Shown here piece by piece: positions 47,202 through 57,678 of a DNA stretch of 64,000 nt. A program made the position numbers and the translations under genes. Under the pieces are notes generated by a model. It had not been told where the DNA came from, ran no database searches, and saw only the letters and a program-made list of their open reading frames with translations. The stretch covers positions 310,001-374,000 of the forward strand of contig NZ_BLJU01000003.1 of NCBI RefSeq assembly GCF_009932725.1. Reading direction: 5' to 3'. Source of the DNA: Pseudomonas yangonensis (GTDB lineage Bacteria > Pseudomonadota > Gammaproteobacteria > Pseudomonadales > Pseudomonadaceae). Every line of letters starts with the position of its first letter. The stretch's first letter is position 1.

Positions 47202-48305
47202 TTAGAGCCTCATCGGCATGACGACATAAGAGGAGTCGTCGTTGTCAGCTTCCTGCAGCAGGGCGCTGCTGTTGGAGTCGGAGAGAATCAGGCGAACCTG
47301 CTCGGTGCCCATGACGCCCAACACGTCCAGCAGGTAGCTGACGTTGAAACCGATTTCCAGACCGCCGCTGTTGTAGTCGACCACGATCTCTTCCTCTGCC
47401 TCTTCCTGCTCCGGGTTATTGGCCTGAATCTTCAACAGACCAGACGCCAAGGTGAGGCGGATACCGCGATACTTTTCGTTGGAGAGGATCGCGGTACGGC
47501 TGAAGGCTTCACGCAGCCCCTGACGATCGGCCAGCACCAGCTTGTCACCGCCGCGCGGCAATACGCGTTCGTAATCCGGGAATTTGCCGTCCACCAGCTT
47601 GGAGGTGAAGGTGAACTCGCCGGTGTTGGCGCGAATGTGGTGTTGACCCAGGACGATGGCGACTTCCGCATCCTGCTCGGTGAGCAGGCGGGCCAGTTCA
47701 AGAATACCTTTGCGTGGCACGATGACCTGATGCTTGCCTTCCTGCTGGATGGCGGCCTCCATGGAGCACATGGCCAGGCGATGGCCGTCAGTGGCCACGG
47801 CACGCAGCATGCCGCTCTGTACTTCCAGCAACATGCCGTTGAGGTAATAACGCACGTCCTGCTGAGCCATGGCGAAACTGGTGCGCTCGATCAAGCGACG
47901 CAGCTTGGCTTGCGGCAGGTTGAAGGTCAGCGAGCCCGGGCCTTCTTCCACGGTGGGGAAGTCGTTGGCCGGCAGCGTCGACAGGGTGAAACGGCTACGA
48001 CCGGCCTTGACCAGCAGCTTCTGATCATCGACGCGGATGTCGATCAGCGCATCGGACGGCAGGCTCTTGCAGATATCCATCAGCTTGCGCGCTGGTACGG
48101 TGATCTCGCCTGGCTCGGCAGCATCTTCCAGCGTGACACGACCAACCAGCTCGACCTCGAGGTCGGTACCGGTCAATGACAACTGCTGGCCTTCGACCAC
48201 CAGCAACACGTTGGACAATACCGGCAGCGTCTGGCGTCGTTCCACGACACCGGCGACCAGTTGCAGAGGTTTCAACAGGGCTTCGCGTTGAATGGTGAAA
48301 TGCAT
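47202..48305 (-). CDS. dnaN: DNA polymerase III beta sliding clamp
   Basis: 367 residues beginning [32 protein letters not shown] and ending [15 protein letters not shown], both strongly conserved in DnaN. The clamp confers processivity and binds DnaA-regulating factors. It is 7 bases upstream of recF. Confidence 0.98.
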   Translation of the reverse strand: MHFTIQREALLKPLQLVAGVVERRQTLPVLSNVLLVVEGQQLSLTGTDLEVELVGRVTLEDAAEPGEITVPARKLMDICKSLPSDALIDIRVDDQKLLVKAGRSRFTLSTLPANDFPTVEEGPGSLTFNLPQAKLRRLIERTSFAMAQQDVRYYLNGMLLEVQSGMLRAVATDGHRLAMCSMEAAIQQEGKHQVIVPRKGILELARLLTEQDAEVAIVLGQHHIRANTGEFTFTSKLVDGKFPDYERVLPRGGDKLVLADRQGLREAFSRTAILSNEKYRGIRLTLASGLLKIQANNPEQEEAEEEIVVDYNSGGLEIGFNVSYLLDVLGVMGTEQVRLILSDSNSSALLQEADNDDSSYVVMPMRL

Positions 48306-48336
48306 GGTCTAGTCCCTTGCCTCGTGGAGCTGCGAA

Positions 48337-49827
48337 TCAGGTTGTAAGCGTACGCAGCAGGTTCTTGTAGTCCTCGCGGATATCCGCGTCGGATCCCCTA
48401 AGTTCAGCAATCTTACGGCAAGCGTGCAACACCGTGGTGTGATCACGACCGCCGAAGGCCACACCGATTTCCGGCAGGCTGTGATTGGTCAGTTCCTTCG
48501 ACAGCGCCATGGCCACTTGGCGCGGTCGGGCGATCGAGCGTGAGCGACGCTTGGAGAGCAGATCGGTAATCTTGATCTTGTAGTACTCGGCCGTGGTGCG
48601 CTGGATATTGTCGATGCTGACCAGTTTGTCCTGCAGGGCCAGCAGATCCTTGAGCGACTCCCGGATCAGTTCGATGGTGATGTCGCGGCCCATGAAGTGC
48701 GAGTGGGCGATCACCCGCTTCAGCGCACCTTCCAGCTCACGTACGTTGGAGCGAATGCGCTGGGCGATGAAGAACGCGGCATCGTGCGGCAGATCAACCT
48801 TGGCCTGATCGGCCTTCTTCATCAGGATCGCCACGCGCGTTTCCAGTTCGGGCGGCTCGACCGCGACGGTCAGGCCCCAGCCGAAGCGCGATTTCAGTCG
48901 CTCCTCCAGCCCTTCGATCTCTTTGGGGTAGCGGTCGCTGGTGAGAATCACCTGCTGGCCACCTTCGAGCAGTGCATTGAAGGTGTGGAAGAACTCCTCC
49001 TGGGAGCGCTCCTTCTTGGCGAAGAACTGGATGTCATCGATCAGCAGCGCATCCACCGAACGGTAGAAACGCTTGAATTCGTTGATGGCGTTGAGCTGCA
49101 ACGCCTTGACCATGTCAGCGACGAAACGCTCCGAGTGCAGGTACACCACCTTCGCATTGGGATTCTTCGCCAGCAGGTGGTTACCCACGGCATGCATCAG
49201 GTGAGTCTTGCCCAGACCCACACCGCCATAAAGGAACAGCGGGTTGTAGCCATGCTTGGGATTGTCCGCTACCTGCCAGGCCGCGGCGCGAGCCAACTGG
49301 TTCGACTTGCCCTCGACGAAGTTGTCGAAGGTAAAGGTGCGATTGAGGTAACTGGTGTGCTTGAGGCCGCCTTCGACCTGCACGGTACGCTCGGTGCGAG
49401 GCGCCACCGCAGGGGTCGGAGGTTGCGGCGCCGAACCGGCCATGGAATCGAAGCTGGCTCGCGAGGGTTCTTCCTGAGCGGGTGGAGGAACCGGCTTGCT
49501 GACCGCAGCAGCAGCCTGAACCTGAGCAGCGCGCGCGGCGGCAGGAAGTGGCGCAGTGGGCGCTACCCTGGCAGTGGCAGCGCGTTTACTGCCTATTAAT
49601 AAGGAAAGCGCAGGGACCAGGCCACCAGCACGCTCGCCGAGCAGCTCGAGCAAACGACTGAGGTATTTCTCGTTGACCCAGTCGAGCACGAAACGATTGG
49701 GCGCATACACACGCAGCTCGTCGCCTTCGGCCTCGACCTGCAGAGGACGGATCCAGGTGTTGAATTGCTGGGCCGGCAACTCATCGCGCAGAAGCTCGAC
49801 GCATTGCTGCCATAGTTCCACTGACAC
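48337..49827 (-). CDS. dnaA: Chromosomal replication initiator DnaA
   Basis: 496 residues from a GTG at 49827 preceded by AGGGGA. Domain I is [29 protein letters not shown] long Ala/Pro-rich domain II follows (about 90-160). The AAA+ domain has [17 protein letters not shown] and [15 protein letters not shown]. Domain IV carries the DnaA-box reading signature [15 protein letters not shown]. It initiates replication at the adjacent oriC. Confidence 0.98.
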   Translation of the reverse strand: MSVELWQQCVELLRDELPAQQFNTWIRPLQVEAEGDELRVYAPNRFVLDWVNEKYLSRLLELLGERAGGLVPALSLLIGSKRAATARVAPTAPLPAAARAAQVQAAAAVSKPVPPPAQEEPSRASFDSMAGSAPQPPTPAVAPRTERTVQVEGGLKHTSYLNRTFTFDNFVEGKSNQLARAAAWQVADNPKHGYNPLFLYGGVGLGKTHLMHAVGNHLLAKNPNAKVVYLHSERFVADMVKALQLNAINEFKRFYRSVDALLIDDIQFFAKKERSQEEFFHTFNALLEGGQQVILTSDRYPKEIEGLEERLKSRFGWGLTVAVEPPELETRVAILMKKADQAKVDLPHDAAFFIAQRIRSNVRELEGALKRVIAHSHFMGRDITIELIRESLKDLLALQDKLVSIDNIQRTTAEYYKIKITDLLSKRRSRSIARPRQVAMALSKELTNHSLPEIGVAFGGRDHTTVLHACRKIAELRGSDADIREDYKNLLRTLTT

Positions 49828-49868
49828 TGACTATCCCCTATCCAGGCGGCGGTGCAAAAACAGCCGCC

Positions 49869-49897
49869 ATTGTACCGACCCACGGCTGAGTTATCCA
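49869..49897 (-). promoter_or_regulatory. Likely dnaA promoter overlapping a DnaA box
   Basis: On the minus strand, TGGATA (49892-49897) and TACAAT (49869-49874) are 17 bases apart. The -35 lies inside the perfect DnaA box at 49891-49899, which would allow DnaA autoregulation. Confidence 0.55.
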
Positions 49898-50259
49898 CAC
49901 AACATGAGCTAGATGGCCAAGTAAAATCAAAGCCTTAGTCACATTCACGAGACTTATCAGCAAGCCCCTGAACCTTGTGGATAAGCACCCAAAAAGCCTT
50001 TGCAAAACCATGTGGATCAGCATGCGGATAACCAGGCTGTGGGTAAAGCGTCAATCCATCCTCAGGTTGTAGGCAGCCAGCGCACAGATCAAACACCTGT
50101 TCTGGACAGGCTTATCCTTTGCGCCCAGGCACGGAGCGTGCCGCCTTCAGAGGCTTGTCCACAAGCCAGGACAAGACTAATCAACATAAACATAGAAAAA
50201 GAGCTTTAAACCCTTTTCCTTCTTTCTATTTCTATCTGGAGAATAAGGTTGGTTGGAAA

Positions 50260-50288
50260 TTGACCTACTGCGCGGCTTTCTCTAGAAT
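50260..50288 (+). promoter_or_regulatory. Sigma-70 promoter for rpmH-rnpA
   Basis: TTGACC (50260-50265) and TAGAAT (50283-50288) with a 17-base spacer, about 60 bases before the rpmH start, on the edge of the oriC AT-rich element. Confidence 0.8.
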
Positions 50289-50347
50289 TGCCGGTCTCTT
50301 TAAACCAGGGTCATTCCGACCCTAGTCGATCACCCAGGTAACGCACC

Positions 50348-50482
50348 ATGAAACGCACTTTCCAACCTAGCACCATCAAGCGCGCTCGCACCCACGGTTT
50401 CCGTGCCCGCATGGCCACCAAGAACGGCCGTGCCGTCCTGTCGCGTCGTCGCGCCAAGGGCCGCAAGCGTCTGACTGTCTAA
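50348..50482 (+). CDS. rpmH: 50S ribosomal protein L34
   Basis: 44 residues, [19 protein letters not shown] onward, ending KGRKRLTV; the full length and sequence of bacterial L34. It is the first gene right of oriC, followed 13 bases later by rnpA. Confidence 0.98.
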   Translation: MKRTFQPSTIKRARTHGFRARMATKNGRAVLSRRRAKGRKRLTV

Positions 50483-50495
50483 TTCATCCGGACAG

Positions 50496-50900
50496 GTGGT
50501 GAGTCGAGGCTTCGGCCGGGAAAAGCGACTGCTGACTCCCCGGCAATTCAAGGCAGTCTTCGACTCCCCAAGCGGCAAAGCTCCGGGCAAAAGTGTCCTG
50601 CTGCTAGCGCGCGATAACCAGCTTGATCATCCCCGCCTAGGTCTGGTGATCGGCAAGAAGAGCGTCAAGCTCGCCGTCGAGCGCAACCGCATCAAGCGTC
50701 AAATCCGCGAGTCCTTTCGCCTCAATCAGGACAACCTGACAGGCTGGGACATCGTGGTGGTCGCCCGCAAAGGGCTAGGTGATCTGGAGAACGGCGAACT
50801 CGCTCAGCAGTTCGGCAAACTCTGGAAACGCTTGGCCCGAAGCCGGCCCAGTCGCGACGCAGAATTATCCTTCGGGACAAGCGACAATCCCCATGCGTAA
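50496..50900 (+). CDS. rnpA: Ribonuclease P protein component
   Basis: 134 residues from a GTG at 50496; a second GTG directly follows. The RNR-type motif [16 protein letters not shown] and the preceding [11 protein letters not shown] identify RnpA, the basic protein subunit that helps the RNase P RNA process tRNA 5' ends. Its end overlaps yidD by 8 bases. Confidence 0.97.
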   Translation: MVSRGFGREKRLLTPRQFKAVFDSPSGKAPGKSVLLLARDNQLDHPRLGLVIGKKSVKLAVERNRIKRQIRESFRLNQDNLTGWDIVVVARKGLGDLENGELAQQFGKLWKRLARSRPSRDAELSFGTSDNPHA

Positions 50901-51138
50901 AGCGGCTCTAGCCTGCATTCAGGTTTATCGCTACGCCATCAGTCCGCTGATGGCCAGTCACTGTCGCTTCTACCCCAGCTGCTCCTGCTACGCCTACGAA
51001 GCCATCGAGCAACATGGCTTGCTGCGTGGTGGCTGGCTGGCAGCTCGCCGTCTCGGTCGCTGCCACCCCTGGAATGCCGGCGGTTTCGATCCGGTTCCTC
51101 CCGTAAAAACATCCCGTTCCCCTTCGATGGCCGAATAA
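50893..51138 (+). CDS. yidD: Membrane protein insertion efficiency factor YidD
   Basis: 81 residues from ATG 50893. The signature [23 protein letters not shown] with conserved cysteines, and the [16 protein letters not shown] block, define YidD. It assists membrane insertion alongside YidC, which begins 2 bases after its stop. Confidence 0.96.
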   Translation: MRKAALACIQVYRYAISPLMASHCRFYPSCSCYAYEAIEQHGLLRGGWLAARRLGRCHPWNAGGFDPVPPVKTSRSPSMAE

Positions 51139-51140
51139 TC

Positions 51141-52886
51141 ATGGATATCCAACGTTCGATCCTGATCGTCGCCCTGGCAGTCGTGTCCTACCTCATGGTC
51201 CTGCAATGGAACGAGGACTATGGCCAGGCTGCCCTGCCAGCCGAGGTTAGTACCTCGACCGCTGCGACGCCTGCCCTGCCCGATACGCCTGCGGCTACCG
51301 CCAGCACTGGCAGCGACGACATCCCCACTGCAGTGGCCGAGCCTAGCGCAGCTGCCGTTGCCCCCACCGCAGTTGCCAGCGACGAGCTGATCCGCGTCAA
51401 GACCGATGTGCTCGACCTGGCCATCGACCCACGCGGTGGCGATATCGTGCAGCTGCGTCTGCCGCAGTACCCGCGTCGTCAAGACCGCCCGGACGTACCG
51501 TTCCAGCTGTTCGACAACGGCAGCGAGCGCACCTACCTGGCGCAAAGTGGCCTGATCGGCCAGAACGCTCCGGACAAATCCAGCGGCCGTGCCCTGTGGT
51601 CCAGTGAGAAGCAGAGCTACGAAATGGCCGAAGGCCAGGACAGCCTGGTGGTCGATCTCACCTACAGCGAGAACGGCGTCAGCTACATCAAGCGCTACAG
51701 CTTCAAGCGCGGCCTCAACCCGCAGTGCTCGGCGCGTGAGCAGGAGCTGAAGAAGCCTGGTTGCATCGATCCGTCCGCCTACCAGGTCGACGTGCGTTAC
51801 CTGATCGACAACCAGAGCGATCAGGCCTGGAGCGGCAACCTGTTCGCTCAACTCAAGCGTGACAACAGCGGTGACCCTTCCTCGACCACCGCCACCGGCA
51901 CTGCCACCTACCTGGGTGCCGCGCTGTGGACCAGCGAAGAGCCTTACAAAAAGGTGTCGATGAAAGACATCGACAAGCAGTCCTTCAAGGAAACCGTGCA
52001 AGGCGGCTGGGTCGCCTGGCTGCAGCACTACTTCGTCACCGCCTGGGTGCCGAACAAGGACAGCACCAACCTGGTACAGACCCGCAAGGACAGCCAGGGC
52101 AACTACATCGTAGGCTTCACCGGCCCGTCCGTGCAGGTTGCTGCCGGCGCGCAGGGCGAAACCGGCGCGATCCTCTATGCCGGTCCCAAGCTGCAGGAGC
52201 ACCTGGGCACCCTGTCCCCGGGTCTGGAGCTGACCGTCGACTACGGCTTCCTGTGGTTCCTGGCACAGCCGATCTTCTGGCTGCTGGAAGTGATTCACGG
52301 CGTACTCGGCAACTGGGGCTGGTCGATCATCGTCCTGACCATCATCATCAAGCTGATCTTCTTCCCACTGTCGGCTGCCAGCTACCGTTCGATGGCGCGC
52401 ATGCGTGCCGTATCGCCGAAACTACAGGCGCTGAAGGAGCAGTACGGTGACGATCGCCAGAAGATGTCCCAGGCGATGATGGAGCTGTACAAGAAAGAGA
52501 AGATCAACCCGCTGGGCGGCTGCCTGCCGATCCTGGTGCAGATGCCGGTATTCCTCGCCCTGTACTGGGTGTTGCTGGAATCGGTCGAAATGCGTCAGGC
52601 CCCATGGATGTTCTGGATCACCGACCTGTCGATCAAGGATCCGTTCTTCATCCTGCCGATCATCATGGGCGCTACCATGTTCATCCAGCAGCAGCTCAAC
52701 CCGACGCCGCCGGACCCCATGCAGGCCCGCGTGCTGAAGCTGATGCCGATCATCTTCACCTTCTTCTTCCTGTGGTTCCCGGCTGGTCTGGTGCTGTACT
52801 GGGTGGTCAACAACTGCCTGTCCATCGCCCAGCAGTGGTACATTACCCGCAGGATCGAAGCGGCAGCGAAACCGGCCAACGCCTGA
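51141..52886 (+). CDS. yidC: Membrane protein insertase YidC
   Basis: 581 residues. There is an N-terminal transmembrane helix, an Ala/Thr/Pro-rich linker, a large periplasmic domain (about 80-350) and the conserved insertase core from about residue 365 with NWGWSIIVLTIIIKLIFFPLS, then the helices ending LSIAQQWYITRRIE. It inserts proteins such as the F0 c subunit into the inner membrane. Confidence 0.97.
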   Translation: MDIQRSILIVALAVVSYLMVLQWNEDYGQAALPAEVSTSTAATPALPDTPAATASTGSDDIPTAVAEPSAAAVAPTAVASDELIRVKTDVLDLAIDPRGGDIVQLRLPQYPRRQDRPDVPFQLFDNGSERTYLAQSGLIGQNAPDKSSGRALWSSEKQSYEMAEGQDSLVVDLTYSENGVSYIKRYSFKRGLNPQCSAREQELKKPGCIDPSAYQVDVRYLIDNQSDQAWSGNLFAQLKRDNSGDPSSTTATGTATYLGAALWTSEEPYKKVSMKDIDKQSFKETVQGGWVAWLQHYFVTAWVPNKDSTNLVQTRKDSQGNYIVGFTGPSVQVAAGAQGETGAILYAGPKLQEHLGTLSPGLELTVDYGFLWFLAQPIFWLLEVIHGVLGNWGWSIIVLTIIIKLIFFPLSAASYRSMARMRAVSPKLQALKEQYGDDRQKMSQAMMELYKKEKINPLGGCLPILVQMPVFLALYWVLLESVEMRQAPWMFWITDLSIKDPFFILPIIMGATMFIQQQLNPTPPDPMQARVLKLMPIIFTFFFLWFPAGLVLYWVVNNCLSIAQQWYITRRIEAAAKPANA

Positions 52887-52912
52887 TTCGCCAGAGCTTC
52901 CAAGCATCAAGC

Positions 52913-52937
52913 AAACGCCCCATGATTGGGGCGTTTT
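52913..52937 (+). terminator. Rho-independent terminator after yidC
   Basis: Stem AAACGCCCC / GGGGCGTTTT with a 6-base loop, 27 bases past the yidC stop; the short T-run follows on the plus strand. Confidence 0.8.
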
Positions 52938-52955
52938 GCTATCCAAGCATTTGTC

Positions 52956-52979
52956 GTAGGAGCGAGCTCTGCTCGCGAA
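52956..52979 (+). repeat. REP-like element before mnmE
   Basis: A GTAGGAGCGAGC head followed by a short stem GCGAG/CTCGC, the common pseudomonad REP form. Confidence 0.65.
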
Positions 52980-53044
52980 TCGCTGTTATTCACAGCTATC
53001 CACCCTCGTTCCTTCAGCCACCCGTACACATCGAGTAAGCCACC

Positions 53045-54412
53045 ATGAACCACGCCCGAGACACCATCGCCGCCGTCGCCACTGCACAGGGCCGTGGCGG
53101 AGTAGGCATCGTGCGTGTGTCCGGACCGCTGGCCGGGCAGCTGGCCCAGGCCATCTGCCGACGCGAGCTGAAACCGCGTTTCGCTCATCACGGCCCGTTC
53201 TATGGCGAGCAGGAACTGCCCTTGGACGAAGGCCTGGCGATCTACTTCCCCGGTCCGAATTCCTTCACTGGTGAGGACGTGCTCGAGCTGCAGGGGCATG
53301 GCGGTCCGGTGGTGCTCGATCTGCTGCTGCGCCGCTGCCTGGAACTGGGGGCGCGTCTGGCTCGGCCCGGCGAGTTCAGCGAGCGCGCCTTTCTTAACGA
53401 CAAACTCGACCTGGCCCAGGCCGAAGCGATCGCCGACCTGATCGAAGCCAGCTCCGAACAGGCCGCACGCAACGCGCTGCGTTCGTTGCAGGGCGAATTC
53501 TCCAGACGCGTGCATGCGCTGACCGAATCCCTGATCCGGCTGCGTATCTACGTCGAAGCTGCCATTGATTTTCCCGAGGAAGAAATCGACTTTCTCGCCG
53601 ATGGCCACGTACTCAGCCAGCTCGACGGTGTTCGCGCCGACTTATCCACAGTGCTGCGCGAAGCCGGCCAGGGCGCCCTGCTGCGCGACGGCATGAACGT
53701 GGTCATCGCCGGACGCCCGAATGCCGGCAAGTCCAGCCTGCTCAACGCACTGGCCGGCCGTGAGGCGGCCATCGTCACCGATATCGCCGGTACCACCCGC
53801 GATGTGCTGCGTGAACATATCCACATCGACGGTATGCCACTGCACGTGGTCGACACCGCCGGCCTGCGCGACACCGACGACCAGGTGGAAAGAATAGGCG
53901 TGGAGCGCGCGCTCAAGGCCATTGGCGAAGCCGACCGTGTGCTGCTGGTAGTGGACTCCACCGCACCGGAAGCGGCCGATCCCTTTGCCCTGTGGCCGGA
54001 GTTCCTCGAACAGCGCCCGGACCCGGCGCGGGTAACCCTGATCCGCAACAAGGCTGACCTGTCCGGCGAGGCAGTGACACTGCAAACCAGCGCTGACGGT
54101 CACGTTACCCTCAGTCTCTCGGCCAAGTCCGCTGACGGCCTGGAACTGCTGCGCGAGCATCTGAAAGCCTGCATGGGTTATCAACAGACTGCAGAGAGCG
54201 GCTTCAGCGCCCGCCGCCGCCACCTTGAAGCGCTGCACCAGGCCGAGCAGCACCTCGAACACGGCCGCAACCAGCTCACCCTGATGGGCGCCGGCGAGCT
54301 GCTGGCCGAGGACCTGCGCATGGCCCAGCAGGCCCTGGGCGAGATCACCGGCGCCTTCAGCAGCGACGACCTGCTGGGCCGGATCTTCTCCAGCTTCTGC
54401 ATCGGCAAGTAA
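53045..54412 (+). CDS. mnmE: tRNA modification GTPase MnmE (TrmE)
   Basis: 455 residues. The N-terminal tetrahydrofolate-binding domain ([12 protein letters not shown]) precedes a G domain with GRPNAGKSS near residue 223, [16 protein letters not shown] and NKAD, and the C-terminal FCIGK with the catalytic Cys. With MnmG it modifies wobble uridine 34 of several tRNAs. Confidence 0.98.
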   Translation: MNHARDTIAAVATAQGRGGVGIVRVSGPLAGQLAQAICRRELKPRFAHHGPFYGEQELPLDEGLAIYFPGPNSFTGEDVLELQGHGGPVVLDLLLRRCLELGARLARPGEFSERAFLNDKLDLAQAEAIADLIEASSEQAARNALRSLQGEFSRRVHALTESLIRLRIYVEAAIDFPEEEIDFLADGHVLSQLDGVRADLSTVLREAGQGALLRDGMNVVIAGRPNAGKSSLLNALAGREAAIVTDIAGTTRDVLREHIHIDGMPLHVVDTAGLRDTDDQVERIGVERALKAIGEADRVLLVVDSTAPEAADPFALWPEFLEQRPDPARVTLIRNKADLSGEAVTLQTSADGHVTLSLSAKSADGLELLREHLKACMGYQQTAESGFSARRRHLEALHQAEQHLEHGRNQLTLMGAGELLAEDLRMAQQALGEITGAFSSDDLLGRIFSSFCIGK

Positions 54413-54445
54413 AACGCTCCCCGTGCACTTGTCCACAGCGCTTAT

Positions 54446-54468
54446 GTAGGAGCGGATTCATCCGCGAA
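54446..54468 (+). repeat. REP-like element after mnmE
   Basis: GTAGGAGCGGA head and a stem CGGAT/ATCCG, 34 bases after the mnmE stop; it could also help end the transcript. Confidence 0.65.
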
Positions 54469-55054
54469 GAGAGCATGGGTTCCCGCCGCTAACCTTCCCT
54501 CGCCATTCCCGAATTTCATCAAGCTGCGAATTGCGGGCCTGGCTCAGGATACGCTCTCCTCCTGGCGCCAATCCTAATCATGGGCTCGCCCAACCCTCCT
54601 TCCCTGTGCTTAAAGCCCTTTAACGCCGACACATTGCCGAAGCGAATATCTTATAGCTCGATCCCTCGGACTACGGTTATCCATCACGAAATAAACCCTG
54701 TGGAAAACCACCCCTGAACCCTGCCCATAAGCCTATAACAAAGCTGGGTGTAACTACGGCTGTGGGTAACTGGCCATTCCATCCACAGTGGTTCAGCAGC
54801 TTTCTCAAGGGAACCGAGCAGGAACGACACAGCTTTATCATTCTCTGTACAGCAGATATGACAAGGCTTGTAGCATCTTATCCACAGAAACGCCTGGCTC
54901 TATACATAAACATAAAGAACAAGCTTTATAAAAATTCTCTCTTTCTATTTTTTATAAGCCTGAGCGCATTTCTTCCAGGCCCAGGGGTAATCAGGTCGAG
55001 GAGCCGGCTGATAGAAACGTGACCAACCAGTTGGCTATTTTTTGTGCAGAAGGC

Positions 55055-55083
55055 TTCATTCAGCAGGCTTAAGTCCCTATACT
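55055..55083 (+). promoter_or_regulatory. Possible mnmG promoter
   Basis: TTCATT (55055-55060), 17-base spacer, TATACT (55078-55083), ending 43 bases before the mnmG start. Confidence 0.5.
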
Positions 55084-55126
55084 TGCCGCCTTTCTTTCAG
55101 ACCCCTTCTCAACAGGCACGAGGTGC

Positions 55127-57022
55127 GTGGTGGATTTCCCTTCCCGTTTTGACGTGATCGTGATCGGCGGCGGTCATGCCGGTACCGAGGCAGCCCTGGC
55201 TGCAGCACGCATGGGCGTGAAGACCCTGCTGCTTACCCACAATGTCGAGACCCTCGGGCAGATGAGCTGCAACCCGGCCATCGGCGGTATCGGCAAGAGC
55301 CACCTGGTCAAGGAAATCGATGCCCTCGGCGGTGCCATGGCCACCGCTACCGACAAAGGCGGCATCCAGTTCCGCATTCTCAACAGCCGCAAGGGTCCGG
55401 CGGTACGCGCAACTCGCGCTCAAGCTGACCGTGTCCTGTACAAGGCCGCCGTACGCGAGATTCTGGAAAACCAGGCCAATCTGTGGATTTTTCAACAGGC
55501 GGCCGATGACCTGATTGTGGAAAACGCCGAGGTCAAGGGCGTCGTCACCCAGATGGGCCTGAGATTCCACGCGGATTCCGTGGTGTTGACCACAGGCACC
55601 TTCCTTGGCGGACTTATCCACATCGGCATGCAGAACTACTCCGGCGGCCGTGCCGGTGATCCGCCCTCCATCGCGCTGGCGCATCGACTGCGTGAACTGC
55701 CACTGCGTGTCGGCCGCCTCAAGACCGGTACGCCGCCGCGCATCGATGGCCGCTCCGTGGATTTCTCGGTAATGACCGAGCAACCCGGAGATACGCCTAC
55801 GCCGCTGATGTCCTTCCTCGGCAAACGTGAGCATCAGCCCAAGCAGATCAGTTGCTGGATCACCCACACCAACGCGCGTACCCACGAGATCATCGCCGCC
55901 AACCTAGACCGATCGCCGATGTACTCGGGGATGATCGAAGGCGTCGGCCCGCGCTATTGCCCCTCGATCGAAGACAAGATCCATCGCTTCGCCGACAAGG
56001 ACAGCCACCAGGTGTTCATCGAGCCGGAAGGCCTGACCACCCACGAGCTGTACCCCAACGGGATTTCCACCTCGCTGCCGTTCGACGTGCAGCTGCAGGT
56101 GGTGCGCAGCATTCGTGGCATGGAGAACGCGCACATCATGCGTCCGGGCTACGCCATCGAGTACGACTACTTCGACCCGCGCGACCTCAAGTACAGCCTG
56201 GAGACCAAGGTCATCGGCGGCCTGTTCTTCGCGGGCCAGATCAACGGCACCACCGGCTACGAAGAGGCCGGTGCCCAGGGCCTGCTCGCCGGCTGCAACG
56301 CTGCCCTGCGCGCGCAGGGCAAAGAAGCCTGGTGCCCGCGCCGCGACGAGGCTTACATCGGTGTTCTGGTCGACGACCTGATCACCCTCGGCACCCAGGA
56401 GCCGTACCGCATGTTCACTTCGCGCGCCGAATACCGGCTGATCCTGCGCGAGGACAATGCCGACCTGCGTCTGACCGAGAAAGGCCGAGAGCTGGGCCTG
56501 GTGGATGACGAGCGCTGGGCGGCATTCGAAGCCAAGCGTGAAGGCATTGCCCAGGAAGAACAGCGCCTGAAGAGCACCTGGGTGCGCCCGGGCACGCCGC
56601 AGGGCGACGCCATCGCTGCGCGTTTCGGCACGCCGCTGGCTCACGAGTACAACCTGCTCAACCTGCTGGCCCGTCCGGAAATCGACTACGCGGCCCTGGC
56701 AGAGATCACCGAATCGCCGGCTGTGGATAACCAGGTGGCCGAGCAGGTCGAGATCAAGACCAAGTACGCCGGCTACATCGACCGTCAGCAGGACGAGATC
56801 GCCAGACTGCGTGCCAGCGAGGACACCAAGCTGCCGGAAGACCTGGACTACAGCGCCATTTCCGGGCTGTCCAAGGAAATCCAGTTCAAACTCGGCAATA
56901 CCCGCCCCGCCACGCTCGGCCAGGCCGGGCGCATCCCCGGGGTCACCCCGGCTGCGATTTCCCTGTTGCTGATTCACCTGAAGAAGCGCAGCGCCGGCCA
57001 GAAACTGGAGCAGAGCGCCTGA
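55127..57022 (+). CDS. mnmG: tRNA uridine-5-carboxymethylaminomethyl synthesis enzyme MnmG (GidA)
   Basis: 631 residues from a GTG at 55127; the next codon is also GTG. The FAD-binding [17 protein letters not shown] motif near residue 14, [17 protein letters not shown] and [21 protein letters not shown] are fully conserved. It is the partner of MnmE. The rsmG start overlaps its stop. Confidence 0.98.
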   Translation: MVDFPSRFDVIVIGGGHAGTEAALAAARMGVKTLLLTHNVETLGQMSCNPAIGGIGKSHLVKEIDALGGAMATATDKGGIQFRILNSRKGPAVRATRAQADRVLYKAAVREILENQANLWIFQQAADDLIVENAEVKGVVTQMGLRFHADSVVLTTGTFLGGLIHIGMQNYSGGRAGDPPSIALAHRLRELPLRVGRLKTGTPPRIDGRSVDFSVMTEQPGDTPTPLMSFLGKREHQPKQISCWITHTNARTHEIIAANLDRSPMYSGMIEGVGPRYCPSIEDKIHRFADKDSHQVFIEPEGLTTHELYPNGISTSLPFDVQLQVVRSIRGMENAHIMRPGYAIEYDYFDPRDLKYSLETKVIGGLFFAGQINGTTGYEEAGAQGLLAGCNAALRAQGKEAWCPRRDEAYIGVLVDDLITLGTQEPYRMFTSRAEYRLILREDNADLRLTEKGRELGLVDDERWAAFEAKREGIAQEEQRLKSTWVRPGTPQGDAIAARFGTPLAHEYNLLNLLARPEIDYAALAEITESPAVDNQVAEQVEIKTKYAGYIDRQQDEIARLRASEDTKLPEDLDYSAISGLSKEIQFKLGNTRPATLGQAGRIPGVTPAAISLLLIHLKKRSAGQKLEQSA

Positions 57023-57666
57023 TGTCGGTCACTCAGCGTCACGCCGAAGAACTGCTGCAGGGCGCCCGCGAACTGGGCATCGAACTCAGCGAGCGGCAGC
57101 AGGAACAGCTGCTCGCCTACCTGAGCCTGCTGATCAAGTGGAACAAGGCCTACAACCTCACCGCCGTGCGCGACCCCGACGAGATGGTCTCGCGCCATCT
57201 GCTCGACAGCCTGTCGGTGGTGCCGTTCGTGGCCGAGCGTGGGGATAACTGGCTGGACGTCGGCAGCGGTGGCGGCATGCCCGGTATTCCGCTGGCGATC
57301 ATGTTCCCCGAGCGCCGTTTCACCCTGCTCGACTCCAACGGCAAGAAGACCCGTTTTCTGGTCCAGGTGAAGCTGGAGCTGAAACTCGCCAACCTCGAGG
57401 TTGTCCACAACCGCGTCGAAGCCTATCGACCCGAGCAGGCATTCGACGGCATCAGCTCGCGGGCTTTCAGCAGCCTCGAAGACTTCAGCAACTGGACACG
57501 CCACCTGGGTAACGCCGACACCCAATGGCTGGCGATGAAGGGTGTGCATCCGGATGACGAGCTGCAGGCCCTGCCGGCGGACTTCCGTCTCAGTGCAACC
57601 CACGTGCTGCGGGTTCCCGGTTGCCAAGGCCAGCGCCATCTGTTGATACTGCGTCGCTCGGTCTAA
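57022..57666 (+). CDS. rsmG: 16S rRNA (guanine527-N7)-methyltransferase RsmG (GidB)
   Basis: 214 residues, starting on the last base of mnmG. The SAM-binding motif [17 protein letters not shown] and the catalytic-region [12 protein letters not shown] are as in RsmG. It methylates G527 of 16S rRNA. Confidence 0.97.
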   Translation: MSVTQRHAEELLQGARELGIELSERQQEQLLAYLSLLIKWNKAYNLTAVRDPDEMVSRHLLDSLSVVPFVAERGDNWLDVGSGGGMPGIPLAIMFPERRFTLLDSNGKKTRFLVQVKLELKLANLEVVHNRVEAYRPEQAFDGISSRAFSSLEDFSNWTRHLGNADTQWLAMKGVHPDDELQALPADFRLSATHVLRVPGCQGQRHLLILRRSV

Positions 57667-57678
57667 GGGGGAAGGAAG

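Larger units (their letters stand above)
49828..50347. other. oriC: Chromosomal replication origin oriC (dnaA-rpmH intergenic)
   Basis: 520 bases without a gene. DnaA boxes: TTATCCACA at 49891-49899, its complement TGTGGATAA at 49976-49984, near-boxes TGTGGATCA 50011, TGCGGATAA 50023 and TGTGGGTAA 50038, and TTGTCCACA at 50155-50163. An AT-rich presumed unwinding element follows at about 50180-50245. Position between dnaA and rpmH is the established Pseudomonas oriC. Confidence 0.92.
54413..55126. other. mnmE-mnmG intergenic region: second oriC-like module
   Basis: 714 bases without a convincing gene. DnaA boxes: TTGTCCACA 54429-54437, TTATCCATC 54677, complement-type TGTGGAAAA 54699 and TGTGGGTAA 54761-54769, and a perfect TTATCCACA 54878-54886. 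The AT-rich stretch at 54904-54960 shares ACATAAACATA, AGCTTTA and TCTTTCTATTT with oriC at matching spacing. A small 86-codon frame (54762-55022) overlaps all of this and looks fortuitous. Confidence 0.8.

Noticed and set aside
54762..55022. An 86-codon plus-strand frame in the mnmE-mnmG gap
   Set aside because: It coincides with DnaA boxes and the AT-rich element, has no good ribosome site and no recognisable protein features.
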